Below, in pieces: positions 23,254 through 34,170 of a stretch of 64,000 nucleotides of DNA. Every line of letters starts with the position of its first letter. Within the stretch, counting starts at the first letter, position 1. This DNA is from Lonicera japonica. Its lineage: Eukaryota; Streptophyta; Magnoliopsida; Dipsacales; Caprifoliaceae. Location of the stretch: contig CM038465.1 in the NCBI GenBank assembly GCA_021464415.1, positions 24,831,839-24,895,838 on the forward strand, read 5' to 3'. The position numbers and the translations under genes are program-made. Under the pieces are notes generated by a model. That model saw nothing but the letters and a program-made list of their open reading frames with translations. It was not told where the DNA came from and searched no databases.

Positions 23254-25309
23254 ATGGAAGTGATGAATGAAAATTTGAGAGATGGACAAAGAATACAACC
23301 CGTTGAAGAGGACACTATCACAATAAATTTGGGTACAAATGATGATAAAAAGGAACTAAAAATTGGGGCCAAATTAAATAATGACGAAAAGGTGGATTTA
23401 GAAAAATTGTCCAAAGAATTCTTCAATGTTTTTGCTTGGTCCTATGCTGACATGCCGGGTTTGGATACCAATATTGTAATGAATGAAGTACACACGAAAC
23501 ACGAATGTAAACCTGTCAAACAAAAGCTAAGAAAATTAATACCTGAGTTGTCCCTCAAAGTAAAAGAGGAAATGACGAAACAATTAGACGTTGGATTCAT
23601 AAGGGTTGTTGAATACCCTACTTGGTTGGCAAACATAGTACCTATACTAAAAGCCAACGAAAAAGTGCGGGTTTGTGTTTATTATCGGAACCTGAATGCT
23701 GCTTGTCTGAAAGATGATTTTCCATTGCCTAATATTGACTTTATCATCGACAATACCGCCAACCATGCTTTGAAATCATTTGTTGATGGATTTGCTGGAT
23801 ATAATCAAATCAAAATGCACCCTGATCATAAGAAAAAGATGGCCTTCATCACACCTTGGGGAACCTATTGTTATACTGTTATGCCGTTTGGGTTGAAAAA
23901 TGCTGGGGCTAGCTATCAACGGGCAGCGACTACATTGTTCCACGACATGATCCATAAATAAGTGAAAGTCTATGTGGATGATATGATCATCAAGTCCTTG
24001 GACCAGGAAAGTCATGTCACAACTCTTCAGAAATTTTTCCTAAGACTTCTCCGATGTCAAATGCGATTGAATCCTCAAAAGTGTGTAGTCGGGGTTACTA
24101 AAGGCAAAATGCTGGGGTACATAGTCAGTAAACAAGGAATAGAAGTCGATCCGGCAAAGATAAAGGCTATCCAAGAAATGCCCATTCTAAAGGCTGAGAA
24201 AGAAATTCGGGGTATTCTCGGAAGATTGTAGTTTATAAGCAGATTCATCTCACAACTGACTCAAACATGCAAACCAATTTTCAAACTGCTCCAAAAGAAC
24301 TCTGATGGACAATGGAATGACTAATGCCAAGAAGCATTTGATAAAATCAAACAATACCTGTCTAATCCACCCGTCTTAGCACCGCCTAAAGTGGGAATTC
24401 CGTTGATACTATACATGTCGGTCAACAATTCATTAGTATTGGGCAATGCTAGCGCAATATCTGCTAAAGATTAAAACTGAACGGGCGATATTCTATCTGA
24501 GCAAAAAGCTTTTCCCTGGGGAGCAAAATTACAGAGCATTGGAGAAATCATGTGCATCATTGGTTTGGGTTACCAAAAAGTTATGGCCTTACATGTTAGC
24601 TTTTTTCGTAATCCTAATATCTCGTATGGATCCTTTGCGGTACTTGTTTGAGAAGCCTGTGTTGATTAATAGAATGGCCAAATGGGTGTTTTTGTTATCA
24701 GAATTCGACATCTCGTACATAACCCAAAAGGTAGTCAAAGGGAAAGTCATTGCAGATCATCTAGCTGGAAACCCTATCATTGATGTTGAGATAGAAGAAT
24801 TTGAATTCCCTGATGAGGTTATTATGGAGATTACAGAAGATAATGAATGGAAGATGTACTTTGATGGTGCTTGCAATCGGAATGGAAATGGTATCGAAAT
24901 TTTATTGATATCACTAGATCAGATTCATGCTCCCATGTCTTTTCGCTTGGAATTTCCCTATACTAACAACGTCGCGGAATATGAGGCTTGTATTGTTGGG
25001 TTAGAGATTGCTCTACAAAAACGGGTTCGTAAAATCCAAGTTTTTGGGGATTCAGCCCTCATCATTCATCAACTATTGAAAAAGTGGAAAATCAAAGAGG
25101 AGAAGCTCGTACCATTTATAGCCCAACTTGAAGAAACTTCTGAGAAGTTTGATTGTATTGAATTTTTCTATATTTCGAGGACACAGAATAACTTCGCCGA
25201 TGCATTGGCTACTCTCGCTTCGATGATTGAAATTCCTGGGAAAAGGAAGAAATTCAGATTCAAATTTAGAAATGGGCAAATTCGGTATTCTATTTATCCC
25301 TCGATGTAG
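23254..25309 (+). pseudogene. Tat-like reverse transcriptase with two RNase H domains
   Basis: 23254-23961 covers RT motifs: PTWLANIVPILK, the FPLPNIDFIID segment, FVDGFAGYNQIKMHP and MPFGLKNAGASYQ. After a stop at 23959 the frame continues with the catalytic YVDDM (about 23970) and a LGYIVSKQGIE thumb region. 24480-24600 is the ordinary gypsy RNase H remnant (LSKKLFPGEQNYRALEK). 24840-25250 is a second, archaeal-type RNase H with the expected acids: YFDGAC, AEYEAC, GDSALI and ADALATLASM. Stops near 24230 and 24322 interrupt it. Confidence 0.88.
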
Positions 25310-25312
25310 AAA

Positions 25313-26578
25313 GTGGAGACGCGATCGAGTCAAATGTTTGTTGGTATCATGACATCTGGAAGTTGCTTAAAAATAATGAGTACCCACCAAGCGCAAATAA
25401 AGCCACTCGAGTCGCACTTCGCCGACTCGCATCCTGATTTAGTATCTGTGCGGGAAAGTTATATCGAAGAAATGATGATGGATACACCTTCAGTGCCTCA
25501 ATGAAGAAAGCTCCCGAGCAATGATGGAACAAATCCACAGTGGAGAATGTGGCCCACACATGAGTGGTCATACGTTGGCTCGAAAAATCGTCCGTCAAGG
25601 ATATTATTGGCTGACAATGCAAAAAGGCTGTTTCGAATATGTCAAAGGCTGTCATCAATGCCAAATATATGCCAAAGCACATAAGCTACCACTAAAAGAA
25701 CTATATTCCATGACATTTCCATGGCCATTCTCAATATGGGGTGTCGACATAATTGGCAAGATTTCACTAAAGGTTAGTAATGGGCAAGAGTATATATTAG
25801 TCACCATCGATTATTTCACAAAATGGGTCGAAGTCGAATCCTACAAGGAGTTGAATGCCAAGAAGGTCGCTAGATTCATCTGAAAAAACATCATATTTCA
25901 ATATGGAATCCCACACGAAATCATATCAGATAATGGGACCCATTTCGAAGGCGAAGCTAACGAAGTCATGGAAGAGTACGGAATCAAACGACACAAATCT
26001 TCTCCATATCGCTCGCAAACTAATTAGGCTGTTGAGGCTGTTAACAAGAATTTGAAGAACATCATTAGCAAAATTGTGAAATCTAGTAGGGATTGGCCCG
26101 AGAAACTCTCATATGCACTCTGGGGGTATCGCACTATTAAAAGGGTGTCAACGGGCTCAACTCATTTTTCCCTCACTTATGGCATGGAAGCGGTTTTATT
26201 AGTGGAAATGGAAATACCTTCATTACGGGTTATCTCGGAAAATCAAATCAGTGAAAGCGATAAGATAACGGCACGATATGAAGAATTGGCAATGATTGAT
26301 GAAAAATAATTAAAATCCTCGTATCAACACCAAGGGTACCAAAAACGCATCACAAAGGCTTTTAATAAGAAAGTTTGAGCCAGAGGTTGTTGGAGATCTG
26401 GTACTCAAAGAAATCCGGGAACCGGCTCGTGATCCAAGAGGGAAATTCTCGCCAAAATGGACTGGCCCTTACATTGTTACTAAAATGTTATCCAGGGGTG
26501 CCATTCTTCTCACCAATATTGATGGACGAGAGTTGAATTTGCCAATTAACCTTGATAGGTTGAAGAAATATTACCAGT
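25313..26578 (+). pseudogene. Tat-like integrase
   Basis: 25521-25670 holds the HHCC zinc region (MSGHTLARKI, CFEYVKGCHQC). The catalytic core follows: WGVDIIG with the first Asp (about 25740), DYFTKWVEVE, then after a stop at 25881 IISDNGTHFEG with the second Asp and AVEAVNKNLK with the Glu (about 26040). 26400-26578 carries the C-terminal GKFSPKWTGPYIV and LNLDRLKKYY-like segment before a final stop. A stop replaces the Gly codon upstream of the catalytic Glu region, and further frameshifts confirm loss of function. Confidence 0.88.
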
Positions 26579-26739
26579 AAAGTTGTAAACATGAACTACG
26601 AAAAACTGAGCCCCAAAAAAAATAAAATAATAATAATATAAATAATCGGGGAAACATAGGCAACCTGAGTTAAAATTTCAGGCCCGGTCTATTCTTTGTA
26701 ATAAAATTTGTCATCAACCAAGAGGCAAATGGAAAGAAA

Positions 26740-26766
26740 GAGATTTTCATATATATATATATATAC
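26740..26766. repeat. (AT)n microsatellite in the element tail
   Basis: About 20 bp of alternating AT followed by a CCGGAG word. Confidence 0.9.
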
Positions 26767-27000
26767 CGGAGTTTTTCATACAAGTTGACTGAAAACAACC
26801 TACATCAAACCTACCTACACCTTTTCCTACATATCCTCCTACACAATTTCATACCTACCACCCAACCCCAAAAACGATTTCAAGACAAAGCCATCCAAAC
26901 ACCCTAACTATCCCAAAACAACCATCTAAAATAAAACAATAAATCAGTAGCAGCATACAAGATCCTCTCCCTCTCTAAAGCATTATACGATGCCAGAACC

Positions 27001-27726
27001 TGTGACGCCCAGATCCCGTTGTAAGGTTTAGACCTCTGGGATCTAGTTAATCACGGTGTTGTACGCGACGGCGGGTTTAATGTATATAATTTAAAACTTA
27101 TTCACTAGAAAAATTATGTTTATAAAGTCTCATTTAAGAAAATTTTGGCATGTGGAGTTCGTATTTTTGATAAATCTAACCTGTAAACAATAAAATAAAG
27201 TTTAATTAGAGATAGAACTCCACATCTGTAAAGTCATTCATTAAATAGAAATCAAATGCATCCATACGAGTCAAACCCTCCAACGAGGTTCCAATCTCAG
27301 ATAAAAGTTTCACATCACATAAAAAGTTTATAAATTAATACATGTACAAAGATAAGTCTAAAAAGTGTTTAAGTACATAAAGTTCATGAATACTAAGTCA
27401 TCCACGGGCGACGACAAATGTCTAAGGTATGTCAGAGGTCTCTAAATTCTGCACTCGCGCCACCCCGCGAAGAATACCTACAAAACTATTTTGGAAAATG
27501 GGAGTGAGCCAAACACGGGTTCAGTGGGAACTATAAGACTTTTATATTAAAGTATACATAGGAAAACACATGCAACGTAGAGTAATGAAAGTATTCAAAC
27601 CATGTATATATATACTTATACCATATCTACATATACGCGTATATATATAGTACTCTCTTTAAAACCTTGAAGATTAGGTTACATGCAATGCATACCAAGT
27701 GCCATCCCGTACCCAAAAACACAACA

Positions 27727-27766
<40 letters not shown>

Positions 27767-28163
27767 CCAAGATATGAGAAAATAGAAGTATCTATCATAA
27801 GTCTAGGTGTAAAACACAAGTAGGCATTAATCTGTTAACAACAATCATGCACTATTCTATCTCGTATCAAACATCTATGATTTACTCTACTGTGCACAGC
27901 GATCGCGATCTAAGCCCCCAAGGCTGGGGTACGTAGCCCCAAGGCTGGGTACCCTCGTGGACCACCTAGATGGTGCAAGGCGGCCCCCTACTAACCATAG
28001 AGTATGCCGCTCTGAAAACGGGATTCCTCTACACGGATCAGGGTATGTAGCCACCAGGGGCTGGCTAGGTCAACCCCATGGACCATTAATGACTTACAAA
28101 ACCAAGAAATCGATATAAAGTATTCTTTCAAAGAATATACTTATTCATAGTACACACTCATGT

Positions 28164-28195
<32 letters not shown>

Positions 28196-28640
28196 CATGA
28201 TTTGTACACATATATAAATCTCAAATCAAAATTTAGTTTACCAGAAGCTTATCTAGTTCATGCACCAAAATGCATATGTGGTCAATAGATAAATTCACTG
28301 ACTATGGTAATAGTTCCAACTACTGACGTATCAAATGTATACGTGCCATCGGAGGGACTAATATCCTTCACATGATTATATCCACAGAGCACCTGAATGG
28401 TTCCAGTAAATGGACTAGTAATCTTTTTGTAATAAACGTTTAGCTTGCTAATAATATTAACAAAACAATAAGCTCATTTAATAGCGTATGCATCACATGG
28501 ATATAATCATCATACTGTTTAAAAGTGAAATCATGTATTAAACCCACTATTTATCCGGTGTATAGCTATGTTAGAAAACATCGAAAGGTTGTCACCAAAT
28601 TGTCGAAATTCGAGAAATTCAGTTGATACTAATTAATGAG
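27001..28640 (-). mobile_element. second copy of the minus-oriented gypsy LTR
   Basis: Starts TGTGACGCCCAGATCCCG and follows the 16157 copy word for word with many substitutions through CGATCGCGATCTAAGCCCCC, CGTGGACCACCTAGATGG and CAACCCCATGGACCATTAATG. It contains an (AT)n tract (27729-27764) and a (CA)n tract (28168-28182) absent from the other copy. No PBS lies beside its start, so it behaves as a solo or 3' LTR. The far end is not defined. Confidence 0.65.
27729..27764. repeat. (AT)n microsatellite
   Basis: About 36 bp of uninterrupted alternating AT. Confidence 0.95.
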
Positions 28641-29010
28641 GAAACTTATTTTTTTTATACCTAACATGTTTTATAAAGTTGCTTTTAAAATTTGGATCGA
28701 ATTGGAATTCAAACGAATTTAATAAGGTGAAATAAAAATAAAAAGAAAAAAACAAAAACAAAAGATTTATTTTAATATATAGAGAGAGTTGAGTTATAAA
28801 GAGGGATTCCCTTACTTTAGAAAAAAAGAATGGATGTCTATTTGGATGGGTAAATAGATGATTTTTTTTTTGAAATTTGTAGATATGATCTATATATTGA
28901 GTAGATCACTTCCACTAAACTTAATAAAAAAAATCAACTTAGAAGTGAGTGTCTTGAAAATTTGATATATATGCACATTTTCGATTGTTAAAATTTTTGA
29001 TGATCATCTC

Positions 29011-29910
29011 TAGGGGTGTGCAGAAACCGGACCGGACCGAATGGACCGACTGGACCGGACCAAAGAATAGGGTTTTTTTCGGGTTTTATATATACAACGG
29101 TCCGGTCCGGTCCAATTTTTTTAGGACCGAATTAGACCGGTCCGGTCTTCGGTCTTGTAAAAAAAAAATGCGTATAAACCGGACCGGACCGATATATATA
29201 TTATATAAGAAAAATAGTAATGTAAATACCATTTGTCCCAGCGGTTGGCAGCTTGGTTTGTTTTCTTTAGATCTCAAGTTCGAACCCACTCACATGCATG
29301 TTATTTTTTTGTTAACATTAAATTAATGTCAATACTTTGTTGCATAAAAAAAAAAAAAAAAAAAGAAAGATAACCCTAGCAAATATAGCTGGCAGCCACC
29401 TTCTCCTCTTTCTCTCCATCCGTCCTCTTTTTCTCTTTCAAACTCCCCCTCCATCCGTCCTCTCTTTCTCTCTCTCAAACTCCTTTCTCCATCTACTTCC
29501 TCTCTCTCTCCAATTACCGCCGCCAGCCCCCCCACCACGCCATTTTAAACTCACATCTTCTCTTCCTCAATCCATCCACTCCATTAATACTCTCCCATTT
29601 TAAATCCATATTTAAATCAAACCCAAAGAAATTAAATCACCTTCGTCGTTCTTCTTCATCCCTGTCGGCGTCGTCACCGTCACCTTCTCCGGCGACACCA
29701 AGCCATCACCATCGCCAAACTTCGACTATCGTTGTTTCTGTCGGACCGAGTGGGACCGACCGAACCCAACCTGTTTAAAGTGGTCCGGTTTGGTCCGGTT
29801 TTGGAAGGTTACTCGGTCTAGTCCGGTCCGAAAAATTTTAGGACCGAAGAGCTCGGTCCGGTCCAAAAGCACAGTGAACGGTCCGGTTGACCGGACCGTG
29901 AACACCCCTA
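29011..29910. mobile_element. hAT-superfamily non-autonomous element (TAGGGGTGT ends)
   Basis: Starts TAGGGGTGTGCAGAAACCGG and ends CCGGACCGTGAACACCCCTA; a perfect 8-bp target duplication ATCATCTC flanks it (29003-29010, 29911-29918), diagnostic of hAT insertion. Both subterminal regions are packed with GGTCCGGT/ACCGGACC words in both orientations, the probable transposase-binding sites. The interior has a CT-rich tract, a poly-A run (29346-29364) and a tRNA-like cassette (29225-29310). No transposase frame. Confidence 0.9.
29225..29310 (+). repeat. tRNA-like cassette inside the hAT element
   Basis: CCCAGCGGTTGGCAGCTTGG (A-box-like) and CAAGTTCGAACCCACTC (B-box) are spaced as in tRNA genes, and a T-rich stretch follows. 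It cannot fold into a full cloverleaf by eye, so a SINE fragment is the better reading. Confidence 0.35.
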
Positions 29911-30109
29911 ATCATCTCATCTACTTCTAAGTTAATTTTTTTTAACGAAATTTGGCGGAGATGATCTATTCATAATATAGATCATCTCTACACAATTTCA
30001 AAAAATAATTTATTAATTTACTCCTCTAAATAAAAATTTAATTTTTTTTATTAAAATAAGAGATTTTTTTAATAATTTAATTATATGTGTATATATATAT
30101 ATAAGAAAG

Positions 30110-31535
30110 AGATAATGGGTTATAAGGTCTCGCTCCATAATGTTTTATAACTCAAAGGACGGACTCATGTTTAATAAAGGGAAGTAGTACCAATTTCATA
30201 ATTTGGTTTTACAATAAGGACACTTTTCATAATATTAATTTATTTTAAGGAAAATAATAAATGTTGATGGACAAAAATACCCTACTATATCATTTATTCT
30301 AATTATACAAAAGACATATTATTCTCTCCTATATACACATAGTTTAGAGAGAAAACAAAAAACAAGAGAAAAGAGAAGTTGTCTCACCAATAATCTCAAA
30401 TCTTCCACTACCACTACCACCACCACCACCACCACCACTACCACCACCTGAATCTCCGATCGTATCGCCTAGAGGAGCAAGTGCCGTTCTCATCTTTATC
30501 TTCATCTTCATCTTCTTCTTTTTTATGGATGTGCAATCGTAAAAGATATATAACTTTTGATCGAACCGTTGGATTTGGCTGATTTTTGGATATATTGTTC
30601 GGAAGACAAAGTTTCTATAATTACGCGAAAAATTAAGACGATCAGAGGTCGTTTTGCTATCGAAATCGACCAATTTCGATAGCCCAGCGAGATTTAAAAA
30701 AAAATATGATCGTAACTCATTTTTTTTTACAAATCCTACGTCGATCCATATATATATACATATAAATAAATTAAGTAGATGTTAATCTCATCAATTTTGA
30801 TGGTGCTAAAATCATTTTAGCACCTTATAGTTTGTTGTCCAAGTTGTACTACTTTCTAGTTGTTGTTCAGAAGGTGCTAAATACATTTAGCACCTTCTGG
30901 TTGTTGTCCAGGTGATGCTAAATGCATTTAGCACCTTCTGGTTGTAGTGCTGTCCAGGGGGTGCTAAATGCATTTAGCACCTTCTGGCTGCTGTCTAGGG
31001 GGTGCTAAATGCATTTAGCACCTTCTGATTGTACTTTTTGGTTGCTGTCCAGGTGGTGCTAAATGCATTTAGTACCTTCTGGTTGCTGTCCAGTGGTGCT
31101 AAATGCATTTAGCATCTTCTGGTTGCACTTTCTGACTATTGTCTAGGAGGTGCTAAATGCATTTAGCACCTTTTAGTTGCTGTCTAGGAGTGCTAAATGT
31201 ATTTTACACCTTCTGGTTGCACTTTCTAATTGCTGTCCAAAAAGGTGCTGTCCAGGAGTGCTAAATGTATTTTACACCTTCTGGTTGCACTTTCTAATTG
31301 CTGTCCAGGGGGTGCTAAATGCATTTAGCACCTTCTGGTTGCTGTCCAGGGGTGCTAAATGCATTTAGCACCTTCTAGTCATTCTGGTTGCTTTTAGTGT
31401 CATAATGAGATGATATTATAAGGAAGGAGTATTTGTATCTTTTTTGTATAGTGTCCTTAATTTACATGGCTAATTTTTAAGTGTCCTTTATAATTATATT
31501 ATTATTAGAATGAGCCCTTATGCCTAATTACTTCT
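30110..31535. mobile_element. Mutator-like non-autonomous element C carrying a palindromic minisatellite
   Basis: Flanked by a 9- to 10-bp direct repeat, (T)ATAAGAAAG, at 30100-30109 and 31535-31544. The termini are degenerate inverted repeats: AGATAATGGGTTATAAGG on the left against the inverse AGAAGTAATTAGGCATAAGG on the right; inner GGACTCATGTTTAATAA and GGGCTCATTCTAATAA, and AAGGACACT on both sides, extend the symmetry. The outer sequence resembles the CTAGAAATTAGGTAGAAGGGC end of elements A and B. The core is a 12-copy minisatellite (30801-31373). A Gly-rich minus frame at 30344-30673 comes from an ACC trinucleotide run and is not called. Confidence 0.65.
30801..31373. repeat. minisatellite of 12 palindromic units
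   Basis: Each unit of about 40-55 bp contains the perfect dyad TGCTAAATGCATTTAGCA (18 bp, extendable by two pairs in most units) followed by CCTTCTGGTTGCTGTCCAGG. Units 1, 2, 9 and 10 carry arm mutations. Spacers vary by short insertions such as GCACTTTCTAATT. Confidence 0.92.
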
Positions 31536-31664
31536 ATAAGAAAGGACAACGTTTGATTTGAAAAAAAAAGAAAAGAAAAGAGAAGGAAAGGAAAGTTTGA
31601 AAAGTCAAAAGTTACATTTGTTTAAAAAACACCATGTGCCAACTTCATTAATTGAGCACAACCA

Positions 31665-32346
31665 TCTATAGTATATAAGTAAAATGGAGGAAGTCCCTCC
31701 ATTAATGCATAATTAATATGTAATTAATACAATTAATTTGCTTTTTATGTTTTTTTTCCAACTTTGTACCATAATTACACCATTTGACTTATTTATTGAG
31801 TTTATATTTATAAAATGGGAGAAGTGAAAGTATTAATGCACTTTTTTTTTATAATTAATTAGGCAATAAGTAACACACTTAATATCATTCTTTAATAAAT
31901 AATATAATTATAATTATTATATATACTTACTTACTATATAGCGTTATAGAAGAAGTAGATACATTAATTATTTTTCTTATATTTTTAATTGTAGTAACAT
32001 TAACTACTTATTAATTGATTTTTTATATTCTTAATGCATAATAAAATAATAATTATTATTATAATATTGGAAGTAGCATAATTTATTATACTATTTTTTT
32101 AAAATGTGTTAAATTAATAGTATTATTTTTAGTTTGTCATAGCAAATGAGTTATATTATCAACCATTAATTAGATTGAAAATAATAAAGTAAAAGCTGTA
32201 AAATTCATTTTAAATGGAAGCAATATATATTTTATTCTCCTACACAACATATTAAAACCAATTATTTGTCAAACCTATATTAAGACAAACATTACTAAAA
32301 TTACATATTTATCAAACACCCGTGCATCGCACGGGTTGTTAACTAG
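31665..32346 (+). mobile_element. non-autonomous Helitron with clean termini
   Basis: Inserted between A (31664) and T (32347), as Helitrons are. The 5' end is TCTATAGTATATAAG. The 3' end has the hairpin ACCCGTGC-ATC-GCACGGGT (32318-32336, 8-bp perfect stem) followed ten bases on by the CTAG terminus (32343-32346). No TIR, no target duplication and no Rep/helicase frame, as expected of a short non-autonomous copy. Confidence 0.85.
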
Positions 32347-32424
32347 TTTAATTTAAAATGGGCCAAACCCATTACAATTCTAGCCACGTGTAAGCAATTG
32401 AAGAAGGACGACTACAACTACCTA

Positions 32425-33240
32425 AACTCTTTAATTAGGGACTACATTTTCCTCAATAATAATATATAAAAGTTTTGTTTAAAAAAAATGTAAAAGACTT
32501 TTCGGTCAGTTTAACTCAAAATTGTGAAAATTACTTAATTTTATTATACATTAAAGACAATAAAGAACATAGCATGCGAGATTAGAAGATGTATGTACAA
32601 CTGTATTACCTTATTGTTTTACAAAAGAAAACAATAAAACATATGATTATATGACTACGCCCAACCAAAAAAATAAAATAAAAATCACTTTCATGATAAC
32701 TAGCAAAATTGGTTTTAACTTACTCTCCTAGTTAAAATCATTTGCACTACATGCACCCTCCCTAAAACTTTGTCTACAATAATGACTCTGGGAATTCGTT
32801 TCCATCTTCCTCTCCGAAATCTTGGGGACCACTTATGACAACAACCACCCGAAAGAGACTTTTGCACTAATGATGAATATTTGTTAATTTGTTAAACTCT
32901 TCAATATTAGGGACTATATTTTCCTCAACAATAACATATAAAAGTCTTTTTGTTTAAATAAAGTATAAAATTATTTTTCATATTCTTAACCCAAAATTGT
33001 GGAGACTACTTAATTTTTTAACATGATAAAAACTTTAAGAAAAGTAACATGGGAGATTACAAGAAGTATAATTACAACCACTCAAAAAAAATTTATGCAA
33101 AAATAAATGACTTACAAACTATTTTCCATTCGATCTCCTAGCCAACATGTACATAAAAGACAACCGTGTCTTAGTAATAACTCTCGAACCTCCTTTCCAT
33201 CTTCCAAACAAAATCCTAAGGACCACTTGTATTTATTCCA
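32425..33240 (+). repeat. tandem duplication of a 350-420 bp segment
   Basis: Copy 1 (about 32425-32845) and copy 2 (about 32895-33240) share AGGGACTA..TTTTCCTCAA, CAAAATTGTG, GGAGATTA-type, ATCTCCTAG, TTTCCATCTTCC and AAATC.TGGGGACCACTT words in the same order. No coding function was recognised. Confidence 0.6.
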
Positions 33241-33378
33241 CGACAAAGACTTGCAATGCTCCTTTCATTTGCTGATCCAAAACATTGAATACGCTCACCT
33301 AAAAATAATTTTGGGCCTTTATGTGTTTAGCCCAATTATTTTGAATTATTTCGTATTTAGCCTATTCCAAATTAGAAA

Positions 33379-34170
33379 GGGGCAATTAAAAAAAAGGGCT
33401 TATTAGAGAAAGATTTTCACACTAAGGCCAAGGAATAATTTTTTTTTAAATAAAGGGCCTATTTTTTATTTTATTGATAATATGACATGTGTCTTTTTTT
33501 TCATTATAAAATGACATCCCAACCCTTAAAATAAACTAAAAAAATATCAATATGCATTAAAATATGGACTGCAATATGAACTTTGCAGTCTATATTTCAC
33601 TGCAATATGAACTTTGCAGTCTATATATTCACTTTTTGCAATGTGAACTTTGCAGTCCATATTTCACTGCAATGTGAACTTTGCAGTCCATATTTTTAGT
33701 GCAAAGTTCATATTGCAGTCCATATTTTACTGCAATGTGAACTTTGCAGTCCATATTTTTAGTGCAAAGTTCATATTGCGGTCCATATTTTACTGCAATG
33801 TGAACTTTGCAGTCCATATTTTTAGTGCAAAGTTCATATTGCAGTACATATTTCACTGCAATATGAACTTTGCAGTTCATATTTTATTGCAATATGAACT
33901 TTACAGTCCATATTTTTTGTGAAAATTTCATAAAAAGGGTAATTTAGGTAATACATAACATGTTTTTATTAATTAAATGATATTTAAATTTATTCAAATA
34001 CATTCATTTAAAATATAAAACAAAATAGGTCTCTTACACTAATTACCAATTAAAAATAGGCCATTTATTCAAATTACCAATTAAAAATAGGCCCTTCATT
34101 CAAAAAAATATTATTCATTGGATTTTTGGTAAAAATCAATGTATAATAAGCCCTTCTACCTAATTTCTAG
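33379..34170 (-). mobile_element. Mutator-like non-autonomous element, copy B, with internal palindromic array
   Basis: Flanked by a perfect 9-bp target duplication AATTAGAAA (33370-33378 and 34171-34179). Ends GGGGCAATTA and TAATTTCTAG are the inverse of copy A at 7825-8490. The core array (about 33555-33915) has a 63-bp higher-order period built from CTGCAATATGAACTTTGCAG dyads and CATATTTTTAGTGCAAAGTT links. Because 63 is a multiple of three, frames stay open on both strands, giving spurious 21-residue repeat proteins. Confidence 0.85.

Larger units (their letters stand above)
17556..26990 (+). mobile_element. degenerate Tat-like Ty3/gypsy retrotransposon lacking a recognisable 3' LTR
   Basis: Order on the plus strand: 5' LTR, PBS, untranslated leader, gag, protease, G-patch, RT, RNase H, second (archaeal-type) RNase H, integrase, 3' untranslated tail. 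The extra RNase H after the usual one, together with the PBS complementary to tRNA-Arg, places it in the OTA/Tat group. Stops and frameshifts occur in every domain, so it cannot be autonomous. No second copy of the 17556-18579 LTR was found before a different, minus-oriented LTR starts at 27001; the 3' part is deleted or replaced. Confidence 0.85.
28789..30070. mobile_element. foldback MITE, copy 2, split by a hAT insertion
   Basis: Left arm (28789-29010) and right arm (29919 to about 30070) are inverted relatives: TTATAAAGAGGGATTCCC, TAGATGATTTTTT, GATCTATATATTGAGTAGATCA and CAACTTAGAAGTGAG on the left find inverse partners on the right (CTACTTCTAAGTTAA, GATCTATTCATAATATAGATCATCTC). The intact copy at 41992-42384 shows the same arms without the interruption. 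The outer right end is eroded next to 30100. Confidence 0.65.

Noticed and set aside
30344..30673. 109-codon minus frame with a Gly/Ser-rich stretch
   Set aside because: The Gly tract is a (CCA)n microsatellite read backwards inside element C; no conserved domain.
30801..31373. CRISPR-like array of regularly spaced repeats
   Set aside because: The spacers are themselves repeated, the genome is plant nuclear, and the units are palindromic minisatellite repeats within a transposon.
33629..33922. Open frames on both strands encoding 21-residue repeat proteins
   Set aside because: They arise because the 63-bp array period is a multiple of three; there is no start context, domain or independent evidence.
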